Assembly (NCBI GenBank): GCA_037178975.1
Contig: JASJZH010000001.1
Location: 1,736,001-1,800,000 of the forward strand
Direction of reading: 5' to 3'
Length of the DNA stretch: 64,000 nucleotides
Source: Oscheius tipulae
Taxonomy: Eukaryota > Nematoda > Chromadorea > Rhabditida > Rhabditidae
Positions 25,101 to 36,497 of the stretch are shown here, piece after piece. The translations under genes were made by a program, and so were the position numbers. Below the pieces are notes generated by a model. The model saw only the letters and a program-made list of their open reading frames with translations, made no database searches and was not told where the DNA came from. The stretch's first letter is position 1. Each line of letters opens with the position of its first letter.

Positions 25101-28100
25101 CTGGCAAATCACATGTCAAGAGTTTAGTTGAAAAATCAGGCGAGGTCACCTGTTGTCAATGTTAAGTCAGGACGACGGGACACGTGTATTTAAAAAAAGC
25201 AGTGAGCTTTGTTCGTGGCCTAGTGGGTAGCGCGCTAGACTGGTACCAGAACGACCCCGGTTCTATCCTTCAAACACTTTTCGGCCCTCTTTTGTCCTGA
25301 AATCACAAAATGTGACTCATTTTTTTCCTCCTCATATTTTCCTTTTTCCCGCCTCTTTCCCTTCTTTTCTTTCGGTGTAATGATGACATCACACCTCTAC
25401 ACAACAAAGAAGAGAACACCTTCTGGTTTAGGTCATCCCCCAAACAGACACACATAGATTATTTGTTTCCCCACAGTTGGGAGGGGAAACACTGAACGGA
25501 AAACTGTCCCCACCGTCGCCTACTCGACCACCAGCAGCAGCCTCGATGCCATGTGCTAATCTGTTGCCGCGCTGCAAAAGCAGCCTCAAACGAATGAGGT
25601 AGATAATCCTATTGGACTGTGTACATCTCCCTCACCCTTCTTTTCAAAGGGGATAGCGTGGAATTGACTGGGAGGATTGGGAAAATATGAAACTGGTCAA
25701 TACCCGGTCTGGGACAGAAGTGTAACCAGAACCAGATCATCGACTCTTAACTCTTAACTCCCATTTGCTGAATTGACGGTTAAGCGGTCACTATACTGTC
25801 TGGAACAAAACTGACCAGAACTAGACCATTGACTCTTGACTTATAACTCTCATTAGCTCAACTGGATCTTGGTCTAGTGGATAGGTTCCCTTGACTCATG
25901 CTTTGATCCTGGTTCTCTTCTTTAGACTTAGGAGATCCTTCTTTTGTCTCGGCTAGGACGCTCTTAAGAGTCTTGTCTCTGGACTACCTACCATAACTTA
26001 ACTTATGGTTCTGGTTCTGTTCTTACTGGCATCTGAACTGTTCCCTCTGGTTCTGAATCTTTACACTAACCTCTGTAGCTCCTCCTCTCTCTTCTCTTTT
26101 CATTTTACTGCCCGGTCCCCTCACCCTTTTCCATTGCCGAACTGCATAGATAATCAGTTCCCGTGGCCCCTCTCTCATCTCTTTCCACATATACGGGAGA
26201 GGAGCCGCTAGCGATTATACACATATTTTCTCGTCTATTATTTATGCGCCGCTTCCTTTCCTCAGCTCTCTCTCTCTCCAGGCCGAAAGTTTGACAACCT
26301 TCGGGACCGGAGATGAGTCGCCTTGTCCTCGGCTGAAAGCATCGCTCTTGCTCTCTCTCTTTCTGTTTTTCGGGCCCGGTGTGAGCACAGGGGGAGCTCT
26401 CCCCCCTTCCCCTCGAATCAATAGCCAGCAGGCCCCCCGGAGCACCAAGGCAAGAGGGGAAGCCCACCACGGCCACGACGACGGCTATACTTAATAGGAA
26501 GGGGGTGCTTTGGAGAGAGAGAACGAAGGGCGTGGCTCTAGGAGCAAGCCAGGGAGAGAGAGGGAAGATTCTCCTCCACCTCGTCACAACCAACACCCTT
26601 AACATCTTCAGTTTTTTTGGGGGATTTGGCCTAGGAAATCCATTCTTTGACCTTTTTATTAGACAACTCAGTTCCTTTGGAGATTCACTGTCTCTGTCTC
26701 TCTGATGAAATCCAATTTATAGTCTGACGGTTTCCAATGAGAGTCACATTCTGCTCTGATAGATTGACAGCATTCTGACAGTCAAGATTGAGATACAGAC
26801 AGTTCAGGATAGGAACTTACATTTTGCTTGTACCAGAGAGTCAGGTTTTTTATTTGTTTTGGGATTACATCTCTCTGTCCCTAGACGGTCTCTGTTACAG
26901 GATGGTTTCCAGTCTCAAAGGGAAAGCATGAAAATTGGGGAGAAGAAGGAATCTCCAACTTCTAAAGATTGTCATAGCCGAGCAATGCACTCTAGAATGC
27001 CTTGACAAGCCCCTGACTACCAATTTTGCTAGTTTTATTCAGCAGTCTTCATGATATCCGAATCCCCGTTGATTCATTGCTTCAAATTAAGTTCAGTAGT
27101 TTTCTGGGAACCCGTAACAGAGAATGGCAGAGAGCAGAAATAGTGACAGGCTACCAGACCGGGAACTGGGACTGGAAGGACAAGAAGTCACTGGACAGAG
27201 AAAGTCAATGGGTGACAGAGAGACAGGGCGAAATGAAAAGTTTTTAAGGCCAGCGACGCAAAGACAAAGAAAGTTTAACCAATGACCCCCGCTATCTGTT
27301 TTTACTACTCGCAAAACTGTCTTACTAACCTGTTTCTGTCAGACAGCCACTGTCACCATTGCGAGAATCACAGAACTTATTGGTAAAGTCTGGCTTTCAA
27401 AACAGTTTTGAGACAGTGTACCTAACCAGAAGAATCCCAATGCCTCTACGATTCCTCTAAAACCAGTTCCACTTTCCAGGCGCATCTTCACCAACCCGGC
27501 CAAGGAGCAGAAGAACAGCACGCCCAACAGCCCCCCACAGCAGCCACAGCCATCGCCTCCGGCTCCTCTCGCCCGCCAGGTGTGTGTTTATCTTTTTGAC
27601 GAAAGTGAGGGGATGAGAAGGCGCCAAGATGCTAATTGCTTCAATTCGAGTATTGACAGAGAGGAGGAGGCGTGTGAAAAGGGATCCCAACGAGAAAGCT
27701 CTTTCCTCTTCCTTCCTCACTCACTCAAACGAAAACTTCACCTCGAGATTTATAATCAGAGTCGCTTCTGCGCACGCTTTGAGCTGATCTCTTCATTTTT
27801 TTTGTTTCACAGTCCTTTAAAACCCTCAAGTTCCTTCAGCAGTAGGTCCTGTCATGTCCCAAATTTGACTTTCTGGGACATTGTCACTTAGCAGCACATC
27901 TCGGGCCGATTCGTGGATTTTACAATTTTACAATGTCTTGCAAAGTTATAGATTCTCCTCTACAATTTTGTAGAACATGTAAAAACTCGAAAATGCTGTC
28001 TATTATCCGAAAAATGAGCGCAACTCTGGAATCTAGGCTCACCCGTACTGTCTCAGGGCCTTGTTCGTTTGGGAGACTAAAACCGTTCGATGACGTAAAC

Positions 28101-31100
28101 CGATAGCTATTCAAGTAGAAAAAAGGTCTAAACAACTGGGCGAACACATTCAGCAGATTGATCTGTCATCGGACGTCGCGCACTGTTAATTTCTGCCCAC
28201 CGCTCGCTTTCCCTGCCTTCGATTTTTGCAAAAAAGAAATTTTGGGTCACAATTTTGGACTAACTATAGTTTGATGTTTCTTGACAAAGAGACAGGGAGG
28301 TAGGAAGACAGCGGCGCAGCCGCCTGTTTTCAAGGCCAGACAAAAGGAGGGCGAAGCCGTCGTAGACAGCTGATCTTCTCGAATTCTTTGAGTTCAAAAA
28401 AAGTTCAGACACCCTTCAATTGTTCCAAGAGTACACCCCCTCCCTCTCCTCCTAAATAAGAAAGGGTCCTTTTGATTTTGTTGAGAGATTAAGCAGTCCG
28501 GGGGCCCGTACTTCAGTTTTAATGCTCTCTCAGCACATTCATTCCTCACTCTCTGCGGGCCCTAAAACAAGAGGTTCTTCAGTTTTTTTTTCAGATTTAT
28601 AAGGCCACTTAAGGAAACTTTTACTTGGATTGAAGAGACAGAGACAAACCCTTTCCCACTAATTATGATCCTCCTCTTCTCAACAAAAACAGTGAAATGC
28701 AACCCGACACGCTATGTGATTCGGTTTCGAATAGAGAGAGAAAGAGGGCAGACATGATTAGCCTGGGGAGGCCAATTGGCTTATTTACCCACTGCTACCA
28801 GAAGATTCCTCTTGATCTTGGAGTCTCTAACCCCTCATTTTCAGGAACCATCGTTCGTCCCGCCACCAGCAGCACCCACAACACCGATCCGATCCCTTCC
28901 AGTTGAGGTAAGACCCACATTTTGAGAATTCCCAGTAGGTGGTCGAGGCGAGGAGGAGGGGCTATTCTTATTTGAGGGGGAGGACTGGTTTGGCAGTCGA
29001 GTGTTTTGTGATTTCGACTGAACTCGTCTGTTTCTGTCTCTCTGTCTCTCTGTCTCACTATTCCCAGTCTCGATAGCTCACCGATCTCTGATGCCTCCAG
29101 AGCTCAGCTCCTTTTGAAAAGCCTCATCCCTCCTGACGACTTTGTGTAACTCACGTGAGTTCAAAAAACGTACTGATTTCTAGATGAGCGTAGTCAAGAG
29201 TCTCTCTCTGTCTCTCTCTTCCTCTCTCTCTCTGATTCTGATTCTGATTACGTGTCCTCCCTGTTTTTGTCCTCTCCCCTAAGACGTCGTTGATTGCGTT
29301 CAGAGACTGCGTTTACCAAACAAATTATTCGTCGGTCGTGTGTTCTTCCCCCTTCCACGAAAATACCTACCTAGGCTGTTTTAAATGTAAAAACATTTTT
29401 TTCCCGCCATTTTAAACATTCAAAGATTCCTCTTAACTCCCTCCCATTTTCAGCTTCCCGTGATAGTGAGTCCGGCACCGGAGTCGACTACTGACGACGT
29501 GCCTCTTGAAGGTGGGTCTTTTTTTTTAATTCTCGACCAATCGGTCCTTCGGTAATCAATGTGAGGGAACGATGGACCCCAGGGCTGAAAAAGGTAGTCA
29601 CTTTTCGTGTCCATTTATCACCAGAGAGTATCTATTTATTTGGGGGAGGTGTTTCGGGACAGGCTCGTACACCTATTGCTCCTAGTTTTGGTTTCTAGAC
29701 CCTTCTATCTTTAAAATTCTGACACTTGGCATTGTTTTTTCAAATTATAAAATCCACTTGGTTTACAGAAAAATACCGCGTAGATTTGAATAGTGGCGTA
29801 TGGTATTTGCACACAGCTAAGTGACAGTAACAGTGAAACCTCCTTTTATTTCTCAGTTTCCTTCCCCCGCCATGCTCTAAGATGTCCTAAGCGGATTTAG
29901 AAGGAAGTCCCGTTCGTCTAATTTGTCTGATGTCAATCTAGAGAGTAGCTCACTCTCACACTCGTCTTCTCTATCGAATAAACTTTTGCCAGTTTCAGGT
30001 CTTCCCCCGCCTATGGAAGAGCTGCCCGCCATCAACAGCACGACAGCGCACATGGTGAGTCTGAACATGACACGTTGGGTATCGACGTAGAGGGAATGGA
30101 CGCATTCAGCGTAGAAATTGAATTATAAAGATGTGTTTTTTACCGGACACGGTGGAAAAAATAGTTTTTATTGATCTCTGTCACTCTGTCCCTCTGTCTC
30201 ACTGTCTCTCTGTCACTCTGTCTCTCTTTCGAAAGTGTCCAATTTTTCTGCCCATCCTCTCCCACTCACTCGTCCCTCAGTTGGACTCTGAGAGAGACGG
30301 GCGCAAGGCTGCGGCTAATGAGATTTTGGCGCCTCACGTCGTTTCGAGCCATTCTTTTCTTCTGCCTTCCCCTTTTTATCGTCCGCCGAGAGGAGCTTCT
30401 CTTCTATTCTTCCTCTCTCAAAGTCTAAAAAGTTGAAAGTTTGCTAGCTGAGATGATGGACCTAGTTCTGCAGAATGGTCTACTTCTGGACAGGGTACGG
30501 TAATTGTATTAACTTTGATTGCTAAGAACAATTTAAAATCTTACTACCTCTGCACTTACAAATTTTTGAGCAAAAACAAAAATGGTCTATAGTCTATTTC
30601 CAACGAAGAGCGGCAGTAGGTCCTGTCATGAACTTTTCCAAAAGCCTATATTTCGCTATTTTAGCGATTTTAGATGCGTTTTTTTTCTAAGTTTTGTGCT
30701 CGCCATCGAACTCAGAGCCTTTGGAAACCTACTTGACAACAAAATTGGGAAAAAACTGGAACAAATCACTGAAATTGAAAAAGTACCTTGACTGAGCTTT
30801 ACTTTTCAAGTTTCGAGCTTTTTATATCAGTATTTTCTCAAATTTGTTGTCAAGTAGGCCTTCTCGGTAGTAGAATTCGAAAACAACATCAAAACAAACA
30901 ATAAAAACCCCGGAAAACAGGCTAAAAATGCCAAAAAAAGGCAAAATATTTTTTGCTCTTTGCGCCATTTTCTTTTGAATAAAGTGGTGCGAAAGCAGTT
31001 AGTCCTTTAACATGCCGCTCTCGTTGGAAATAGACTATACTTGATCAGGATCCGAACCCGAGTCGTGTGGACCTCAGACCGCGCTCTTATACTACGACCA

Positions 31101-34100
31101 CGCCATATGAGCAAAAGCGGGGCAAAAAAATAGTTTTTATTGGTCTCTTTCTTGGGCACACGGTCTTAAACAGTTTCGTAACATGATCGAATCTTTTCAG
31201 AATGAAGACACACCCGAGCAGAATTCCATCCGGGAGGAGGAGGCAGACGCTCCGAAGGCGGACGAAAAAAGTCCGGAAGAAGTTGCTCGCTTCAAAAGAC
31301 AGTGAGTGCTTGAATTATTCTGGAAAGTTGAAAATTTTCCAGTTATGTATTGATGGAGCTCGTGGAGACGGAAAAAGACTATGTGAGGGACTTGACTTCC
31401 GTCGTCGAGGGCTATATAGCCAATTTGGACGCGATGGAACTCCCGTCCGAGCTTCAGGGGAAGGACAAGATCATCTTCGCCAACATCGCTCAAATCCTCG
31501 AATTTCACAAGACGTGTTTTCTAAAGGAGATCGAAAAGTGCCTTGAGAATTATGATGCCGCTGCAAATGCTTTTGTTAAATATGTAAGTTAGGGAGGAAG
31601 AAGACAGAGAGAGAGAGGGAGAGACTGACTTTTTCCTTTTCAGCAGCGACGATTGGACGTCCTCTATGTCAAGTACTGTCAGAATAAACCCAAGTCCGAC
31701 TACCTCGTGTCCCAGGACGAGTTTGAAGTCTTTTTCGCTGAGACAAAATTGAAACTCGGACACAAAGTTGCCCTTTGTGATCTGTTGATCAAGCCCGTCC
31801 AGCGTATTATGAAGTACCAGCTTCTTTTGAAGGTAGGAAATCTTTCAAGATTTATAAATAAACTAACTGTAGGATATTCTGAAATTCACGGAAAGGGCAA
31901 ATGACTCAACGGTATTGTTGAAAAAAGCCCTGGAAGTCATGCATGTGGTGCCGAAAGCCTGCGATGACATGATGCAAGTCGGTCGTCTGCAGAACTTCGA
32001 TGGAAATTTGGGTGCACAGGGGAGGCTGATCTATCAGGTAAGCGTTTTGCCTATACTTTCTAGCACTTTAGCACAGATGGTCTTTAATCAGAAAAACTCC
32101 ACTGTCCTAGTTGACAAACTCTATTCTCCCGCAAAGTTTTTTCGAACCCCAAACAGGTGATGTTCTATAAAGTTGTAGAGCGAATCAAAATCTACAACTT
32201 TGCAGAACATGCCAGACCAAGAAAATGGTTTCTTGGAGTCGAAAAACTGCATAAGAAGTTGCGCGCTAGTTTGATTCCATTAGCAAAGAGCCAACTAAAT
32301 AAGAATCATTGTCAGTGGTCCAATGGTTAGCGCGCTCGTCTAGGAAAGAGCAGGTCGCTTGTTCGGGTTCCATTCCTGGACAAATCCTTTTCCCTTATCA
32401 AAAATGAAGCAAATTAATCTTTAGGGAACTCTGTCAATTGCGGAGACGATGGGCTCAAACACCCAAAAAGCCAAAGATCGGCGGATTTTCCTCTTTGAAC
32501 AGAGCGCTATCATCGCCGATCACATACCACCCAAGAAGGAGTTTGGAAATCCGACCTACATTTTCAAAAATCAGATTATGGTAAGAAAGAGACACTTTAA
32601 AGGACCTAAACTTTAAATCTTAGGTGAACAAAATGCAATTTCAAAAGAATGCAAACCCGGACGAGCCCCTAAAGTTCATCATTGGAAGCACGGATCCGGC
32701 CCAGCCGAACTTCCTGGCCATTGCTCAGACCCAGGAGGAGAAGGACGAATGGGTGTTGAAACTCGAGGACATGCTGGATCAACAGAAGAGGATGTTGGAA
32801 CAGCTGGTGAACCCGAAAAAGTTTATGGGAGGAGGAGATGACATCACTGGAGGCCTCGGAGGCATGAATCTGTGAGTCCATATTTTGGGTGAGACGGAAC
32901 GGGTGGGAATGACGGTGATAACTCAAGATTCGATACAGTATGGGTGAGACAACTGAGCATGAAGAAAATTTTACAAGTTAGCGAGACGGTACGTGTGAGA
33001 CTCACTCATATGTTGTAAGTACTAGAAAAAGATTCAAGCCCGCTGAGACGGTATAGGAGATACTAGAGAGCTACACATTGGCTTGGATAAGAATCGTCCC
33101 ATTTTTCGAGACAGTATAGGTGAGACAAGGTGTCTTCTGTGTGTTTTATTGCGTTCCCATCTAGACCATACGCATGCGAATACTGAGAGACTCTTCATCA
33201 GGGCTTAGAATTCTTCTTATTCCATTGAAGCAGTACGGCAAAGACTTGCAATTTTCAGAGGAGGAAGCAAAGCCGCCCCGTCCAGAAGCCCTGTGGCGGC
33301 GAAGGCCAGCCCAGTCAAAGCTGAATCCCCGAAAAAGGAGAAAAGTAAATTGTTCGGATTTGGCAAGAAGCCCTCGGCAAAGTCACCAACGTCACCGGTT
33401 AGTTCTTCCCCTTCTTCTTCATCCAGTCTTCAATTGACTGAGGTCTTGGCCCGACTTTAGAAAGAGGAGGAGAGAGTGGTAGCTAGGTTCTGCTTTGGCT
33501 TACTGTTCAAATGAGTACTGTCTTTTTGTCACGATGTCGCTATCTTTCTATGTCACTCAGAACAAGACACAGCTACCTACCATCTCTCCCTCCCTTCTTA
33601 AAGTACTGTTTCTCACGTAATGCTTAAATTTGCAGTGATGTTGCTGTTCTGTGGCTGCTGCCTACCGCCTTCGCCTCCTAACCCGACCACAGTATAGATT
33701 CTCTAGTCTCCTCCTCGTTTGTCGCTCAGGCCCCCTTCTCTAGGAATTTCCCTAAAACTTTATGAATTTTAAGATTTGTTCCCGGTGAAGATACCATAGT
33801 CAATGTACATTTCCAACCTTTCGCGCGCTGCAAATTTTGGTCCCCTACGGTTCTCTTTGCTCCCCCACAGACACTTTTTAATTGTCTAGGATACCAGACA
33901 CAGACCTGAATTATCTACCTACCTACTATATTTGGAGATATGCACGTATATTTATGTAGCCCGACCCCTAAAAAGAGTATATCGCACATAACAGTCACTC
34001 ACTATCTCTCTCCCTCTCTCTCTCTTACCAGTTTAAAAACCCACAAGTATAAATGACAAGAGCATAATTCTCTTCAGTACCAATTTACCCCGTTGTTTGT

Positions 34101-36196
34101 CGTGTATATGTTATGTGATCTCCTTTCGATGGTTCATTGTCAAGAGAATAAAAGTTGCTGCTAGGAGCGAGTGCCTAACTGACTAATCAGAAAGACAAAG
34201 ACATACAGATATAGAGACATAGAGGCACTGAGACAGAGAGACAGAGACTGGTAGATCAACCGAATGGTCAGTATCAAGTAGTAGAAAAGAAAGTAGTACT
34301 GCTGGATAGGGACAGGGCGGAACTGCCGAAGAATGTTAGAGAGTCGACTCACCAAGCTCCATGAGAAAGTAGACTACCTTGTCCAGGCTTTCTGTCGAAC
34401 GGTAGCATTCCTCACGATGTGTTCCATTGTGTTCCCTGATTGTCCTCGATCGGGATGCTTCTTTTGACTTCCAAATCATCTCCTTGTCGTACATGCAATA
34501 TTTGGTGGTTCTTGTCTCCCTGTCTCTCTTCTTGATCCCTAGGCAGAATCCTTCGTCTTCTTGTTCCATTTCATTCCAGCCAGAACTCTTGTTTGGTCGT
34601 TGTAGATTGTCTTAGTGTTTTTCCTCTTCGTCGTCTTCTTTAAGATGAACCCAGCTCAACTCTCCGCCTCGACAACTCTGACGACTGTGACTCTCTACTG
34701 GGATAAGTTGAATTGCCGAATTCGAGACAATTAAAAACCTTTCGTTTGACTTCTAGCAATTCGAAACAACTTCAGTTTGTTGTTGCAGTAACTTCTAATT
34801 GGTCCCACTGTACCGTCTGCTGCTCGACAGTGTTCTTTTCCCGGGTAGTTTTACTTTTTTTAAACAGGATGTTGGGCAGATAGCAGAGAGAGACAGAGAC
34901 AGGGAGGCAGTAACAGAAACGGCTCTTGAAGTGATCTAACTACCGAACCATGACCTGGTTCAAAGCTTTTGTCTTCAGGAGAAGCTTCCAGCCGTGGCCA
35001 GCTGTCCCTTCCTCCCATTACAGAAAACGGACATTTCTCTATCCGAAGATGAAGAGGTCTCCTGAAATTCGCTGTCAACTCTGACTTTCCCATTATAGGT
35101 CAGCATCCTTAAGGTCGAGGGCAAAAGAGCAACGGTAGAGAAAAGTACAGGAGAACGAGGAACTGTCCCTGTCAACTTTCTGGGCCCTGGAGAGTTGAGA
35201 GGCAATTCTTTGGTGGAACAGATCGAGTACAGGAAACAGTGGCTGTCAGCTGTAGATGGAACGAAAGAGACCAAGAGAGCCATGTCTAGTCCACTGAGTT
35301 CGGGAAAGGTAGGTCACTGTCACTGCTGCAATCTTTAAGATTTCCATTGTGTCCAAGCCAGTCTGGAGTGATGGCCGACCAGAGTTTGTCAATGGCATCT
35401 CTGACCTCAGAGTCAGAGAAGGAGACAGAGTCGAGCTGTCTCCTCTCATCCTCTCTTCCGTCCCGTACTCTCTTATCTGGAGAGGTCCAGCCCTGGAGGC
35501 TGGTCGAGCCACAGTAGAGACAGAGAGAGCTCACAGCCGTCTCATCATTCAGACAGTAACGGTTCCCGATGCTGGACCGTACTCTGTGGTGGCGGAAAAT
35601 GAGTTTGGAGTCACTTCTCAAGTTGCGTTGATTACTGTGACAGGGAAGCCAGGTAGGGGCAGAGAGACAGAGAGACAGTGACTCTTCAGCTGCACCACCC
35701 AACCTTCGTGTTCGTCGGACTGGCGCCTTTTCCCTAAGACTAGACTGGGACAGATCGATCAGTTCTGGAGTGAGATACGCCATCGAGTGTCGGAGAGAAG
35801 GTAGTCACTGTCACTGAGCAACTACTATAATGTTCAGATCTAAACTCTTTCTGGTGCCCTGCCTCGTCTCTGAAGGAGACACGGGTTCAGATCAGGGGAT
35901 TCTATCCTTCTATGTACCATATAAGAGTTTTCGCCTACAATGCTGCCTTTCGAAGTCAACCGTCCAACGAGGTCACAATGAACTTTGGAATTCCGTACTT
36001 AGTGAGTGAGGTGGGACAGAGACAGATAGACAGACAGTGAGACAAAGAAGCAGAGAGACAGAAACAGAGGGACCGAGAGACTGAGAGTCAAAGAGACCAA
36101 GAAACAGAGAGTCACTGACCCTCTTATTTTCAGGAAGATACAACTGATGACTCTCAAGACGACCGCACTCCCTTCTCCCGAAGTGAATCAATCTAA
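22168..36196 (+). CDS. TRIO: Trio/UNC-73 C-terminal half: DH2-PH2, SH3-2, Ig, FN3
   Basis: Second RhoGEF module of the same locus. Exons: 22168-22417, 22483-22561, 27480-27579, 28845-28907, 29454-29511, 29999-30054, 31201-31301, 31343-31583, 31644-31832, 31873-32037, 32425-32580, 32624-32871, 33259-33397, 34979-35056, 35099-35308, 35340-35652, 35690-35800, 35838-36001, 36134-36196; 927 residues, all phases close. The ATG at 22168 probably starts a shorter isoform, while full-length transcripts would enter at 22483 from SH3-1. Linkers are rich in Ser and Pro. DH2 has [18 protein letters not shown] and [21 protein letters not shown]2 spans 32425-32871. SH3-2 has [16 protein letters not shown] and [15 protein letters not shown]. 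The Ig domain keeps W and D-A-G-x-Y but lacks both usual Cys. FN3 has LRLDWDRS and IRVFAYNAA. No kinase follows. Other forms may stop at 32875 or 33460. Confidence 0.92.
23347..23412 (-). repeat. tRNA-like sequence
   Basis: Minus-strand A box TGGCCTAATGGCTAAG and B box CGTTCGATCCCC about 35 bases apart. The stems are poor, so it is read as tRNA-derived. Confidence 0.55.
23529..23581. repeat. Dispersed hairpin repeat, copy 4
   Basis: GATGTTTTGTAAACTTATAG ... CTACAACTTCCCAGAACATC, followed by the shared tail type with CCGAAAAT. Confidence 0.7.
24347..24399. repeat. Dispersed hairpin repeat, copy 5
   Basis: GATGTTCTGCAAAGCTGTAG ... CTACAATTTTATACGACATG, followed by a GAAAATGCTGTTTTGTACC tail shared with other copies. 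Confidence 0.7.
24518..24568. repeat. Dispersed hairpin repeat, copy 6 (degenerate)
   Basis: GTTCTCCAAATTTTTAGAGG ... GTCTACAAGTTCGTACAACA, only ~120 bases from copy 5. Confidence 0.5.
24855..24908. repeat. Dispersed hairpin repeat, copy 7
   Basis: GATGTCCTGCAAGGTTGTAG ... CTACAACTTTGCAGAACATT, with a near-perfect stem. Confidence 0.75.
25211..25275 (+). repeat. tRNA-like sequence
   Basis: GTGGCCTAGTGGGTAGCGCG (A box) and CCCCGGTTCTATCC (B box). The acceptor and T stems do not close. Confidence 0.55.
25546..25598 (+). CDS. Possible alternative first exon of a Trio C-terminal isoform
   Basis: ATG-led stretch [17 protein letters not shown] ending in a GTAGAT donor in phase 2, which matches the exon at 27480 that opens with RRIFTNP. 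The region upstream is open and Pro-rich ([13 protein letters not shown]). Its phase does not allow it to be a simple internal cassette after 22561, so an alternative promoter is the simplest reading. Transcript evidence would be needed. Confidence 0.35.
25864..25920 (+). repeat. tRNA-like sequence (degenerate)
   Basis: TTGGTCTAGTGGATAGGTTC resembles an A box and GATCCTGGTTC a decayed B box. Confidence 0.4.
27931..27979. repeat. Dispersed hairpin repeat, copy 8
   Basis: CAATGTCTTGCAAAGTTATAG-type left arm and CTACAATTTTGTAGAACATG right arm, followed by CGAAAATGCTGTCTATTATC. Confidence 0.7.
30585..31040. mobile_element. Inverted-repeat element (MITE-like) in a Trio intron
   Basis: The terminal inverted repeats are about 27 bases: TATAGTCTATTTCCAACG on the left and its complement ending near 31040. 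A second, inner inverted pair built on CCTACTTGACAACAAA lies at about 30726 and 30850. A tRNA-like sequence starts immediately to the right. No target duplication was recognised. Confidence 0.5.
31043..31112 (-). repeat. tRNA-like sequence
   Basis: Minus-strand TGGCGTGGTCGTAGTATAAG and CTCGGGTTCGGATCCTGA. The T arm pairs (one wobble) but the acceptor stem does not. Confidence 0.6.
32159..32210. repeat. Dispersed hairpin repeat, copy 9
   Basis: GATGTTCTATAAAGTTGTAG ... CTACAACTTTGCAGAACATG, in the intron between DH2 and PH2 of Trio. Confidence 0.78.
32311..32381 (+). repeat. tRNA-like sequence
   Basis: GTGGTCCAATGGTTAGCGCG (A box) and TTCGGGTTCCATTCC (B box); no closed cloverleaf. Lies in a Trio intron, 100 bases after hairpin copy 9. 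Confidence 0.55.
34147..34152 (+). promoter_or_regulatory. Poly(A) signal for a Trio form ending after PH2
   Basis: AATAAA about 690 bases after the stop at 33460 that is reached if the donor at 33398 is not used. The last residues would be Ser-rich and end TEVLARL. Confidence 0.4.
34345..34801 (-). repeat. Copy B of an inverted ~450-base duplication
   Basis: Homologous, on the opposite strand, to 38525-38968. Shared blocks include AGTTGTTTCGAATTGCTAGA, AACACAATGGAA, GCTACCGTTCGA and TGGACAAGGT. On the minus strand one frame is open over ~75 codons ([20 protein letters not shown]) and ends at a GTGAGT donor-like site. The family is not recognised. Confidence 0.6.
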
Positions 36197-36206
36197 CAGC
36201 TGGCTC

Positions 36207-36212
36207 ATTAAA
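36207..36212 (+). promoter_or_regulatory. Poly(A) signal of full-length Trio
   Basis: ATTAAA 11 bases after the TAA at 36194-36196. Confidence 0.4.
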
Positions 36213-36328
36213 TTTTATACGCGTAAAGGAGTAGTATTTGAGAATATAGTCATATCTATCTGAGAGTAGAGACGGAGAGTGTATCTATGGGTAGTTGAGA
36301 GGAAGAAAAGGGAAAAGATATGAGAGTC

Positions 36329-36378
36329 ATTCAGGCTAGGAGTCACTCTCTGTCAGACAGAATGACCCTAGCCTGAAT
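36329..36378. repeat. Inverted repeat between convergent Trio and Neto-like genes
   Basis: A perfect 12-base stem, ATTCAGGCTAGG with CCTAGCCTGAAT, extended imperfectly inward. Lies 130 bases past the Trio stop and 120 bases past the Neto-like stop, so both 3' UTRs could contain it. Confidence 0.7.
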
Positions 36379-36497
36379 CAACTCGAATTCATATTTGGGC
36401 ACAACAGTACAGAGACAGTAAGCAGAACAAGAATCTAGAAGGCACTTGTGATATGGTACGGATGTGAGTCGGCCAGTTACAGCTGACTCTCTAATTG

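Noticed and set aside
29069-29150. Possible Trio alternative last exon ([16 protein letters not shown]) after CCCAG
   Set aside because: Its phase does not fit the neighbouring exon at 28845; it could join only exons ending in phase 2, and evidence is too thin.
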